Source: an uncultured Aquimarina sp.
Lineage (GTDB): Bacteria; Bacteroidota; Bacteroidia; Flavobacteriales; Flavobacteriaceae
DNA length: 55,905 nucleotides
Assembly (NCBI GenBank): GCA_947493495.1
Contig: CANLRN010000022.1
Span: forward strand, 1 to 55,905
Reading direction: 5' to 3'
Numbering within the stretch: the stretch's first letter is position 1; each line of letters starts with the position of its first letter. Shown here piece by piece: positions 44,046 through 52,801 of this stretch. Below the pieces are notes generated by a model. It searched no databases, was not told the origin of the DNA, and saw only the letters and a list, made by a program, of their open reading frames with translations. The position numbers and the translations under genes were made by a program.

Positions 44046-44747
44046 ATGAATAAGAAAATAAAATTACAAGAATTAGGGCTAAAAGATTTTAAGGAAACCT
44101 GGGACTATCAGGAACTTCTTTTCAAAAAAATTTTAGATATAAAAATCAAGAACAGAAGAGAAGAAAAAAATATAGAGACACCTAATCATTTTCTGTTTGT
44201 AGAACATCCTCACGTATATACACTTGGTAAAAGTGGTGATCTAGATAATCTTTTGTTGACTCAAAACCAACTAAAAGAAAAAGACGCTACTTTTTATAAA
44301 ATCAACCGGGGAGGGGACATCACCTACCATGGTCCTGGACAGGTTGTAGGGTATCCGATCCTGGATCTGGATAATTTTTTTACAGATATTCATAAATATT
44401 TACGTTTTCTAGAAGAGATGGTGATTCGTACTCTGGCAGAATATGGGATTACAGGAGTAAGGAGTAATGGAGAAACAGGAGTTTGGTTGGATGTAGGGAC
44501 TCCGTTTGCCCGTAAAATCTGTGCTATGGGAGTTAGAGCCAGTAGGTGGGTGACGATGCATGGTTTTGCGTTTAATGTAAATGCAGACCTTGGTTATTTT
44601 GATCATATTATCCCATGTGGTATTAACGATAAGGCTGTTACCTCGTTACACCTAGAATTAGGAGTAAAAAATGTAAATATAAAGGAAGTAAAAGAAAAGC
44701 TGATTAAACATTTTATAACTCTGTTTGAAGCAGAAATGACACTATAA
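44046..44747 (+). CDS. lipB: Octanoyl-[ACP]:protein octanoyltransferase
   Basis: The 233-residue cytoplasmic enzyme moves octanoyl from acyl carrier protein to lipoyl domains, the first step of lipoate synthesis. It shows YTLGKSGDLDNLL, the core INRGGDITYHGPGQVVGYPI, the Lys-containing RKICAMGVRASRW and the catalytic Cys in HIIPCGINDKAVTSL. Length is normal. A terminator follows at once. Confidence 0.95.
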   Translation: MNKKIKLQELGLKDFKETWDYQELLFKKILDIKIKNRREEKNIETPNHFLFVEHPHVYTLGKSGDLDNLLLTQNQLKEKDATFYKINRGGDITYHGPGQVVGYPILDLDNFFTDIHKYLRFLEEMVIRTLAEYGITGVRSNGETGVWLDVGTPFARKICAMGVRASRWVTMHGFAFNVNADLGYFDHIIPCGINDKAVTSLHLELGVKNVNIKEVKEKLIKHFITLFEAEMTL

Positions 44748-44778
44748 AAAAACCGAAGCATAAGGTACCTCGGTTTTT
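44748..44778. terminator. Terminator between lipB and the opposing secreted-protein gene
   Basis: AAAAACCGA (44748-44756) pairs with TCGGTTTTT (44770-44778), and the right arm supplies a T tract. A and T runs on both sides could stop transcription from both strands. Confidence 0.75.
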
Positions 44779-44812
44779 CTGACTAAAATCAAACAAATCA
44801 AATGAGTAGGAG

Positions 44813-45841
44813 TTAATTTATCTTATACCCTTCGAACCAACTACCAGTTCCGTCTATTCGGACATCTCCAGCGCCAAAGTTTCTTAAGGAGACGAATACT
44901 TCTTGTCCGACAGTAAGAAAATATATACCGCTAACATCTGTTTTTACATCATCTCCATCTACAATCTGAGTAAAATCGACACCTCTATCTACATTAAAAC
45001 TAATTCTGAAAAAAGAAGTGGTTACAGTATTAGATTGCCTCACTACCGCATGTAAATAATAATATCCACTTTCTGGTGCAACAAACCTTTTGGTAGTGGT
45101 ATTAAATGCATTACGGGTATCATAAGTTCTAATATCCCAGATATCCGTTTCGATCGTTGTATTGGCATCAAGATCTTTTACCGCAAAACCATTACCTCTG
45201 ACTTTAAAAATTACTGGAGTAGTAACTGCAGTAGCATTATCTACATATGTTTTTACAGCTCTCTCTGTAGGGATCACATTATTACTATTGCCACCAAGTG
45301 TTGCATCTGTAGAGATTTCATTAGCTGAGGTTCCTGTTTCTAATCTTAGATCTCCATTAATGTCTAGTTTTGCAGTTGGAGTTCTATCGATTCCTACATT
45401 ACCACTATTTATATTTTCTATATCATCTCCATTAGAAAACCATCGGGTGTCCCCAGATGTAATTGCATAAGGCACAGCCATTAACTCAGTAGTTCCAACT
45501 TCTGCACCGTTTATAGCTATAGTTACATAAGGAGCGACACCACCCCACTGAAGTGTGTTAAAATCACCTGTAACCGGCGTTCCGTTGCCAATTAATAACG
45601 CAAATACACCATTTAGATTAGTAGTAATTGTATGATTTTCTACATAGCTTGCCGCAATATCAGGTGCTCCAAATTTTAAAGCGATTTGTATATTGATCGA
45701 TTCATCAGCAAGAATATCTCCGCCAGTACTTCTGGCAACTCCTTGGTAGTTGATAAAGTTTTTTTGGATAGATTGTGCAGATAATAGCGTGCAAAAAAAT
45801 AGGGTGCTGAATACCAGAAAATTTGTTATTATTTTTTTCAT
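44813..45841 (-). CDS. Secreted protein with C1q-like C-terminal region
   Basis: The 342-residue protein has a signal peptide (about 1-22, ending SAQS). An N-terminal domain follows (about 28-125, INYQGVARSTGGDILADESINIQIAL then ELMAVPYAITSG), as found in Bacteroidota cell-surface proteins. A tail-fiber-like linker holds GNVGIDRTPTAKLDINGDLRL. A ~130-residue beta-rich C-terminal domain (about 208-342) looks like a C1q/TNF jelly roll. It is probably surface-located. It lies 26 bp downstream of the short sorting-domain gene and may share its transcript. Confidence 0.8.
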   Translation of the reverse strand: MKKIITNFLVFSTLFFCTLLSAQSIQKNFINYQGVARSTGGDILADESINIQIALKFGAPDIAASYVENHTITTNLNGVFALLIGNGTPVTGDFNTLQWGGVAPYVTIAINGAEVGTTELMAVPYAITSGDTRWFSNGDDIENINSGNVGIDRTPTAKLDINGDLRLETGTSANEISTDATLGGNSNNVIPTERAVKTYVDNATAVTTPVIFKVRGNGFAVKDLDANTTIETDIWDIRTYDTRNAFNTTTKRFVAPESGYYYLHAVVRQSNTVTTSFFRISFNVDRGVDFTQIVDGDDVKTDVSGIYFLTVGQEVFVSLRNFGAGDVRIDGTGSWFEGYKIN

Positions 45842-45867
45842 GATTTTTTGAATTTTGTGATGTGAGT

Positions 45868-46362
45868 TTATTGTTTAATAATTTTGAAGTTGCCTATATC
45901 GGTATTTGAAACCGAAAGCCTGAGGATGTAGGATCCTTGAGATAAGGAACTGATGTCAATTTGATCTCCTAAGGGTGAAGTACTAATGTCTTTTGTAATT
46001 ACTTCTTGACCAGTAAGGTCGAATAAAGAAATACTATAGTGATTACTATCGGGTATCCTTATCGTGAAATAATTTGATACAGGATTGGGGTATATCGTAA
46101 CCGAACTGCTACTAGGTAAAAACGTTTCTGTAGAGAGCGTATTTAGAGAAGCAATTCCAGACCAAAATCCTTGATCTACAGATTGCGAATTAGTGATAGT
46201 CCCAATAAGAGTCTCACCGATAGTAAAATTGATCGCATAAGAAGCATTGCTTATAGTATTTCCAGTAGTAGAGAGGACACTCGTATCGATTGACTGCCCC
46301 TGAAGCGAAACAATGGATAAAAATCCAATGCACAGGCAGGTTAAAATTTTTGATATTTCCAT
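45868..46362 (-). CDS. Small type IX-secreted protein, type A sorting domain
   Basis: This 164-residue protein has a signal peptide (about 1-22), a ~55-residue region with NASYAINFTIGETLIGTI and DQGFWSGI, and a C-terminal type A sorting domain (about 88-164: VTIYPNPVSNYFTI, YSISLFDLTGQEV, LSQGSYILRL). The sorting domain sends it through the type IX system to the cell surface. There is little room for another domain, so its own function is unclear. The same N-terminal pattern is seen beside other C1q-like genes in flavobacteria as far as I recall. Confidence 0.85.
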   Translation of the reverse strand: MEISKILTCLCIGFLSIVSLQGQSIDTSVLSTTGNTISNASYAINFTIGETLIGTITNSQSVDQGFWSGIASLNTLSTETFLPSSSSVTIYPNPVSNYFTIRIPDSNHYSISLFDLTGQEVITKDISTSPLGDQIDISSLSQGSYILRLSVSNTDIGNFKIIKQ

Positions 46363-46433
46363 GGTTTTTTAATTACGTTGTTTCCTATTAGTGGGAAACG
46401 TAATTAAAAAGTCAACATAGAGTCGGCGTTATA

Positions 46434-48902
46434 TTAATTTATCTGATAAATCAATACACCATTTTCATCTCCTTGTACAGCAAACTCTAGATTAGGATCT
46501 TTATCCATATTGCCTAAGCTAATTGCAGAATTACCATATACAGGAAAGTTAGGAAAGAGCTCAGCATTACTATCATATAGATATACTTTTTTAGACTGGA
46601 TGTCTGTGATAGTTATGTATATTTTATTGTCGATATAAAAGAGCTGAGGTGATGTGTATACCCCATACTCGAGCTCGATAGTTTTATCTTTGATGGTCAG
46701 TTTGTTTTCTGTAAACGTAACCAGTGTTTTATTAGTAGCAACCAATTTACTGTTATCTTCGTGTATCTGATTCTTATAGCTTATAGAACCATCAGATTGT
46801 ACCTGAATTAAGTTCCCTTCTTTAGTAATAGAAGTAAATTTGTTTTGGTATTGATACCATGAATTTGTAGAAGAATTTATCTTGTCTTTAACGTGGACTC
46901 TAATTCTACCTAGCCTATCCAAAATAGTAAGTTTTCCATTTTCTTCGGAAATAAGAATATAATCTTTACTCCCGATTCTAATATGCTTTGGTGGTAATAC
47001 CAAGTTTGTATCCGTGTTCTTAAATCCAAAACCAGTAACTGTTTTTCCTTCTGCATCTAACATCTGTAAAATATTCCCTTGAGTAATGACAATACGATAA
47101 CGTTTATTCTTGTCATAATCAAACAATGAGAGCGGTTGTGTGATTGGTTTTTCAAAGTTTTTAGGATAAGAAGCAACATCATTACCATCACGATCCAATA
47201 AATACAAGGTGGTTTCAGTGTTGAATACTAATTGATACCTTCCATTTTTATAGATGTCTATTTGTTGGATAGCTCCCATGATGGCACCATTTATTTGTTT
47301 TTTCCAAAAAATAGTTCCTTTGTCAGAGATGAGGTATAAATTATTATCAACATCTTGTACTGCAATATCCATCCCTTTGGTTCGATGATTTTTTACTAGG
47401 ATTGGCTTGGTAAGAATTTTGTTTTCTAAGGTAGTAGAGGCAATTTGATGTACCGATGTGGCAGCTCCTTTTGCAATATTTTTTTCGAAAACAGTATGGA
47501 TATGTGCAAAATTATCTTCTTTGATAACCTGTAGTGCAGTAATAGGATATCCAGTATCATTGATCTCATTCCACCCTTTTTGATATGGCTCTAGGGTGTT
47601 TGTTGCAATATATTCTTTTAGATTTTTGATAGAGCTAACCATTAATATTGATGATTCATCAGATAGCTTTTGTAATGTATTGGCATAATAATCCTGATTG
47701 CCCAATAGTGTTTTGTTTTGGATATTGGCAATAGCAACCTGAAGTATATCTTTCGAAGCGCCAAATACTATAAAATCCTCATAAAGAAAATAATAGTTGG
47801 CATCAAACTCAGCAAAAAGAGGAGTTAATGTAGCTGTAAATGCAGTAGGTTCATTGTATGCATATATAGAAATATTTCTGTAAGTGCCAGAAGGAGTGCC
47901 TCCTAATAATTCTAATGTATTTTCTGGATCAATACAAGTAAACGTGAATAGGTTCTCTTTCTCCATATAAATCATCCCTATCTCAGAGATGCTAGATAGT
48001 AGTTCATCTAGCGGATCTGCACTAGGTATAATTTCACGATCCTGAGCTAATGCCAAGTTGTTTTTAAGAATGTCAAAATCATCATAAGTATAGGATATAA
48101 ATCCATTAGCTGTAACAGGAGTAATCGAGGCAATACGATTTTCTTGCGGTATAGTATTGTCAAAAACACCAATAGTAGTAGAGAGAGAGTCTTTTTCGAT
48201 AGCGATACCATCTAAGGCAATCGAGTTCTGCTTAATCGAGGCATCAACAGATATCCAACCACTAAAATTTGCTAAGCCCTTCTGATCCTTATTAGGAGAA
48301 AATGAATTATGAATCTTTCTCAATTTTTTTCCATCAATTAATAGAGAGAGTGGTTTTTTTTGATCCGCAATAGTATATGCTTTTATTAGATCACTACTCG
48401 TAGCTATTTTACTATCCTGCGAGCGAATAGCATTTTCGACCAATATCTGAGATGAAGAAGCAATGAGTATACTGTCTAATTGTGTAGCATAAAAGGTGTG
48501 TTGATCATTACCTATCTTATAAATATCCTTAGTGGTATATGTAATAGTTTCTATGGTATTTGATGCTAACGTGTCTTTTTTTATAAGAGTAGGATCGAAC
48601 TTAGAGATATATGTATATTCATAGTCATTTTTTCCAATAGGAGAAAAACAAAGCAAACCACTAGAATATTGTGTTTTTTGGACTACTGGTATTTCATTAA
48701 AGTATGAGAAGAAAGCGAGCTTATTATTTTTTTTTAAAAAATCATGATCCCTAAGCAGATTCTTAACTTGTTCTAAATCATTTATTTTGACAACTATTTG
48801 GGTGTCACTAGGTATATAATCGATATAGGAGGTAGTCTTTTTGGTCTTTTTGGCACAGGATAAAACAATTATGGAGAGTAGAATTACAATTAGTTTTTTC
48901 AT
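46434..48902 (-). CDS. Large lipoprotein with C-terminal beta-propeller-like region
   Basis: The 822-residue protein has a lipoprotein signal (MKKLIVILLSIIVLSCAKK). An N-terminal region (about 25-480) begins with YIPSDTQIVVKINDLEQVKN, a DUF3352-like opening. The C-terminal part (about 490-822) shows repeats such as DVDNNLYLISDKGTIFWKK, TLYLLDRDGNDVASYPK and LTILDRLGRIRVHVK, typical of PQQ-like or quinoprotein beta-propeller blades. It is probably bound to the membrane facing the periplasm. It lies 77 bp downstream of rnhB on the same strand. Function is unknown. Confidence 0.8.
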   Translation of the reverse strand: MKKLIVILLSIIVLSCAKKTKKTTSYIDYIPSDTQIVVKINDLEQVKNLLRDHDFLKKNNKLAFFSYFNEIPVVQKTQYSSGLLCFSPIGKNDYEYTYISKFDPTLIKKDTLASNTIETITYTTKDIYKIGNDQHTFYATQLDSILIASSSQILVENAIRSQDSKIATSSDLIKAYTIADQKKPLSLLIDGKKLRKIHNSFSPNKDQKGLANFSGWISVDASIKQNSIALDGIAIEKDSLSTTIGVFDNTIPQENRIASITPVTANGFISYTYDDFDILKNNLALAQDREIIPSADPLDELLSSISEIGMIYMEKENLFTFTCIDPENTLELLGGTPSGTYRNISIYAYNEPTAFTATLTPLFAEFDANYYFLYEDFIVFGASKDILQVAIANIQNKTLLGNQDYYANTLQKLSDESSILMVSSIKNLKEYIATNTLEPYQKGWNEINDTGYPITALQVIKEDNFAHIHTVFEKNIAKGAATSVHQIASTTLENKILTKPILVKNHRTKGMDIAVQDVDNNLYLISDKGTIFWKKQINGAIMGAIQQIDIYKNGRYQLVFNTETTLYLLDRDGNDVASYPKNFEKPITQPLSLFDYDKNKRYRIVITQGNILQMLDAEGKTVTGFGFKNTDTNLVLPPKHIRIGSKDYILISEENGKLTILDRLGRIRVHVKDKINSSTNSWYQYQNKFTSITKEGNLIQVQSDGSISYKNQIHEDNSKLVATNKTLVTFTENKLTIKDKTIELEYGVYTSPQLFYIDNKIYITITDIQSKKVYLYDSNAELFPNFPVYGNSAISLGNMDKDPNLEFAVQGDENGVLIYQIN

Positions 48903-48979
48903 GTATATCTTTCTTTTTAGCCTTTTTTTGAGTACTGATTTTTTTTAGTAAAATATCTTAGAGAGCACAAATATAATTA

Positions 48980-49579
48980 TTAGAATTCTAGTGTCAATTG
49001 TTCTGGTAATAATCTAAAACTTTTTCTGTGATATTTAGTAATACCATATTTACGTATCGCTTCACGGTGTTCTACTGTAGGATATCCTTTGTTTTTTTTC
49101 CAATTGTACATAGGAAACTCCTTATGAATCTCTTCCATAAACTCATCTCTATAGGTTTTTGCCAGTATAGATGCGGCAGCAATGTTTAGATACTTACCGT
49201 CTCCCTTAATAACGCAAGTATGTGGTATATTATGATATTTCTTAAAACGATTACCATCTACAGCTATGTGTTCTGGTTGGGGATCTAATTTTGTGATTGA
49301 TTGTTGCATAGCCAGTATAGAAGCATTGAGGATATTAATTTTGTCAATCTGGTCCATGAAAATATGTGTCACACCATAGCTAATACTACAGTCTTCTAAT
49401 AAAGGGCGTAACAATTTTCTTTTGGCTTCGCTCAATTGTTTAGAATCAGTAAGAGTAGTATTGCTAAAATCATCAGGAAGTATAATTGCAGCAGCAGTAA
49501 CTGGACCAGCAAGACAGCCACGACCAGCCTCATCAGTACCACATTCGATGAGATTAGGTTGTAATTTTAATTTGAGCAT
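48980..49579 (-). CDS. rnhB: Ribonuclease HII
   Basis: The 199-residue enzyme removes ribonucleotides and RNA from RNA-DNA hybrids. The catalytic start is [19 protein letters not shown] (the Asp-Glu pair near residue 17), followed by AVDGNRF and [13 protein letters not shown]. Length is normal. Upstream on the minus strand, a TTG and a TATCTTCG element spaced 17 bp could be its promoter. Confidence 0.95.
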   Translation of the reverse strand: MLKLKLQPNLIECGTDEAGRGCLAGPVTAAAIILPDDFSNTTLTDSKQLSEAKRKLLRPLLEDCSISYGVTHIFMDQIDKINILNASILAMQQSITKLDPQPEHIAVDGNRFKKYHNIPHTCVIKGDGKYLNIAAASILAKTYRDEFMEEIHKEFPMYNWKKNKGYPTVEHREAIRKYGITKYHRKSFRLLPEQLTLEF

Positions 49580-49700
49580 AGTACGAAGATACTATATGGA
49601 TAGATGATCAAAAAATTTTTTTATAAAACTGCAAAAAAGAATATCAAAACCAATTTATAAAACGAAGCAATCCATATCATCAATTTTCGTTAAAAAAGTA

Positions 49701-49708
49701 TATTTTTG
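49701..49708 (+). promoter_or_regulatory. Putative -7 element of the porin gene
   Basis: TATTTTTG matches TAnnTTTG and ends 12 bases before the ATG at 49721. No obvious TTG -33 is present. Confidence 0.45.
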
Positions 49709-49720
49709 CCACAGTTCAGT

Positions 49721-51823
49721 ATGGAGATGAAAAAAAACATAATATTTATATGTATACTTCTAGTAAGTACATTAGGATTTACGCAAGAAAATGAAGAACT
49801 AGATCCAAATAATGAAGAAGAGATACAGAGAAATCCATCTGAAGATCTCTCAGGGGAGCGTAAAGGAAATAGGCTACAAAACAGGACTTCTGATCCTAAT
49901 AAAAAAGAAAGACCTCCTGTTACAGCCTATAAGATTATTAACTTTAAGAATGACACCACATTTGTAGATACCACATTAACCATACACAAAGATTATAAAT
50001 ATAATTATTTGCGTAGAGATGATTTTGGTTTGCAACCTATTAATAATGTGGGACAGACATATAACAGTTTAGAAAAGGTAGAAGAATATAATCATGTATT
50101 ACCATTATTTGGTGCCAGAGCTAGACATTTTAATTATATGGAAACCGAAGACATCCGTTACTATAATGTGCCCACACCACTCACAGAATTATATTTTAAA
50201 ACTACCTTTGAACAAGGGCAGCAATTAGATGCGTTTTTTACCATAAATACATCTCCCAGATTAAATCTTTCTATTGCATACAAAGGGGTACGATCTTTAG
50301 GTAAATATCAAAATGCATTAACCAGCACAGGTAATTTTAGAGCAACAGCGACGTATTTTACAAAAAATAATAGATATCATATCAGGACACATTTTGCGGG
50401 GCAGGATTTACTGAATGAAGAAAATGGAGGCTTATCTTTTGTAAGAGGAGAAGGTGATTCTCCTTCTGGGATAGAACAATATTTAGGATTAGGAGATGCT
50501 GCAGGTGAGAGAGAACGACAAAATTTTGCAGACAGAGGATCGATAACTGTAAACCATGAAAATGCAGAAAGCATTTTGTTAGGGAAACGATTTTTCTTGG
50601 ATCATACGTATGCTATTATTAAAAAAACGGATAGTACAGCAAATGAATTATTGATAGGACATACACTGGATATTACAGATAAGTCGTTTCAATTTGATCA
50701 AGCAGAAGCAAACAATCTATATGGAGAAGCCTATGAATCTAGAGAACTCACTAATAAAGTAGCTTTAGAAGATTTTACCAATCAATTGTATGTTAAGTAT
50801 CATAACGCTTGGCTAGGAGATTTTAAGATGACCGCAGGACTTACCGATTATAATTATGGATACAATACAATTCTGAGTCAAGTAAATGAAGATACAGGAG
50901 AGACAATAGATATTACCAATAGGATAAAAGGAGGAGTCAGTTTTATAGGAGGAACTTATGCTAAGCATTATAAAGGGTTTCAGATTGCTGCTGATGGAAT
51001 GTCAATTATTACAGGAGGGTTTGATGGGAATTATCTTAATGCCTCTGTCGGTTATGATTTTAATAAAAAATATGGAGCACATTTTAGCCTTCATACGAAT
51101 TCGGTAGCTCCTAATTATAATTTTTTATTGCATCAGAGTGATTACATCAATTATAATTGGCAGAATGATTTTAAGAATATAGAATCCCAAAAAGTTCAGT
51201 TGATAATCAATGCCAAAAAACTAGCTAATGTAGAGGCAAGTTACACTAAAATTGATAATTACACATACTTTACTAAAACCCCAGGTTTTGATACCGCAGT
51301 TGGAGATTCATTAACCGCACCACGGCAATTCGGAGAAGCTGTAGATCTGATAAAGGTAAAAATCAATCAAAACATCAAATTATTTGGCTGGCTAGGGATT
51401 GATAATACAATTTTATATCAGAAGGTGTCCTCTGGGGAACAAGTCTACAAAGTACCTGAGATTGTGACTAGAAATAGCGTCTATTATCAGGATCGCTGGT
51501 TTAAAAACGCATTGTATTTACAAGCAGGCGTTACTTTTAAATATTATACCGCATACACCGCAGATGGGTATGATCCGATATTGTCAGAGTTTTATGTGCA
51601 GAGTGACTCAGAGCAGGCTTTCTTCGAAGAAAACAAGCATACTTTTGGAGGTTTCCCGCAATTTGATATGTTTTTTAATGCTAAAGTAAGGCAAACTAGA
51701 ATTTATTTTAAAGTAGAAAACCTTGGAGAAGCCTTTAGTCAAAACAATGAGTTCTCAGCACCAGGATATGCATCTAGAGATGCTGTACTACGTTTTGGGT
51801 TAGTTTGGAATTTCTTCTTATAA
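49721..51823 (+). CDS. Porin_10-type putative porin
   Basis: The 700-residue protein has a signal peptide (about 3-20, ending LGFTQ), an acidic low-complexity region, then a large beta-barrel with many alternating aromatic strands to a C-terminal Phe (LRFGLVWNFFL). The region with NYLRRDDFGLQPINNVGQTYN and YYNVPTPLTELYF is the pattern of Bacteroidota putative porins. It should form an outer-membrane channel of unknown specificity. Either ATG 49721 or 49727 could start it. Confidence 0.88.
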   Translation: MEMKKNIIFICILLVSTLGFTQENEELDPNNEEEIQRNPSEDLSGERKGNRLQNRTSDPNKKERPPVTAYKIINFKNDTTFVDTTLTIHKDYKYNYLRRDDFGLQPINNVGQTYNSLEKVEEYNHVLPLFGARARHFNYMETEDIRYYNVPTPLTELYFKTTFEQGQQLDAFFTINTSPRLNLSIAYKGVRSLGKYQNALTSTGNFRATATYFTKNNRYHIRTHFAGQDLLNEENGGLSFVRGEGDSPSGIEQYLGLGDAAGERERQNFADRGSITVNHENAESILLGKRFFLDHTYAIIKKTDSTANELLIGHTLDITDKSFQFDQAEANNLYGEAYESRELTNKVALEDFTNQLYVKYHNAWLGDFKMTAGLTDYNYGYNTILSQVNEDTGETIDITNRIKGGVSFIGGTYAKHYKGFQIAADGMSIITGGFDGNYLNASVGYDFNKKYGAHFSLHTNSVAPNYNFLLHQSDYINYNWQNDFKNIESQKVQLIINAKKLANVEASYTKIDNYTYFTKTPGFDTAVGDSLTAPRQFGEAVDLIKVKINQNIKLFGWLGIDNTILYQKVSSGEQVYKVPEIVTRNSVYYQDRWFKNALYLQAGVTFKYYTAYTADGYDPILSEFYVQSDSEQAFFEENKHTFGGFPQFDMFFNAKVRQTRIYFKVENLGEAFSQNNEFSAPGYASRDAVLRFGLVWNFFL

Positions 51824-51840
51824 AAAAAACTTTTGTAAAT

Positions 51841-51877
51841 TACCTTGTACAAGAATAGTGCAAGGTATCTGCTTTTT
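51841..51877 (+). terminator. Rho-independent terminator after the porin gene
   Basis: A 10-bp stem (51841-51850 with 51858-51867, one G-T pair) with a seven-base loop is followed by a T-rich tract. It begins 17 bp past the porin stop. Confidence 0.85.
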
Positions 51878-51903
51878 ATATTTTTGTTTCATATGTTGTT
51901 ATC

Positions 51904-52655
51904 ATGGCTAGATTTTTTAGAAAAATTAGAAAAGAACTATTGACTCAAAAAAAGTGGGAGGCTATTTGCTGTATGCTATTGGAGAAATTATACTCGTAGT
52001 CATAGGTATTTTAATAGCCGTAACTATTAATAATTGGAATAATGATAAGATCGATAAACAAGAAGAGGTTTTAATTTTAGAAGGAATAAGAAATGATCTT
52101 AGTCAAGATTTAATAGATATTAATATTAATATAGAAAACCGTGAGAGAATACGCTTATCAGATAGTTTGTTATTAAGAAATTTAGTTAATAAAAAACCGC
52201 TTAATGATACTATAACTGGTCAATTATTGTTCTTAAATTTTGGAAACTTGTTATTGAAATTACATAATGGATCGTATCAAAGAGCAAAATCCAAAGGCTT
52301 CGATCTTATAAAAGATCCCATACTAAGAGACCAAATTATCCGGTTATATGAGTTTGATTACCCATATTTGTTAGATATAGAAAACAATTCTAAAAGTTCG
52401 AATATTAATAAGTATTTTGAAAATCATATACTAAAAGGAGATTTTCTAGACTATCGCTTAAGTGGTGACGATTTTATCCCTACCCTATCCGAAGATAATT
52501 ATCAGAAATTTCTGGATGATAAAAATTATCATGTTATGATTGGTTTGAAACGTTCAGTGAATCAGAATTTTCTTGAAGAAAAATATTACCCAACCAAGAA
52601 AAAGATTACAGAATTGATCCGTAAAATAGATTCGGTAATTAAAGCTGAAAACTAA
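51904..52655 (+). pseudogene. DUF6090-like membrane protein gene with apparent frameshift
   Basis: The ATG at 51904 opens MARFFRKIRKELLTQKK, the usual start of this family. The next conserved segment, GGYLLYAIGEIILVVIGIL, is in another frame, read from a GTG at 51954. A run of seven A (in CAAAAAAAG before 51954) should be eight for the frames to join. Downstream the frame is intact, with one membrane helix and a helical extracytoplasmic region ending in IRKIDSVIKAEN. TATTTTTG at 51879-51886 is a possible -7 box. It is either a true frameshift or a sequencing error. Confidence 0.75.
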
Positions 52656-52752
52656 TACTAAACCAGTCTAACTTTAGAATGAGGTGGTTTAAACTTTTTT
52701 GATTTGCTGTCTAAGGGTAATTTTGGCGCATACTAAGTATATAATGTATAAT

Positions 52753-52780
52753 TTGTATTGCTAAAGAAGTACTACCTTTG
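52753..52780 (+). promoter_or_regulatory. Promoter of the molybdopterin oxidoreductase gene
   Basis: TTG at 52753-52755, a 17-bp spacer and TACCTTTG at 52773-52780 match the Bacteroidota consensus well. The start would fall about 20-30 bp upstream of ATG 52802 or 52811. A second TAATTTTG lies near 52720. Confidence 0.7.
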
Positions 52781-52801
52781 ATATCATATTTTCTAATCTA
52801 T

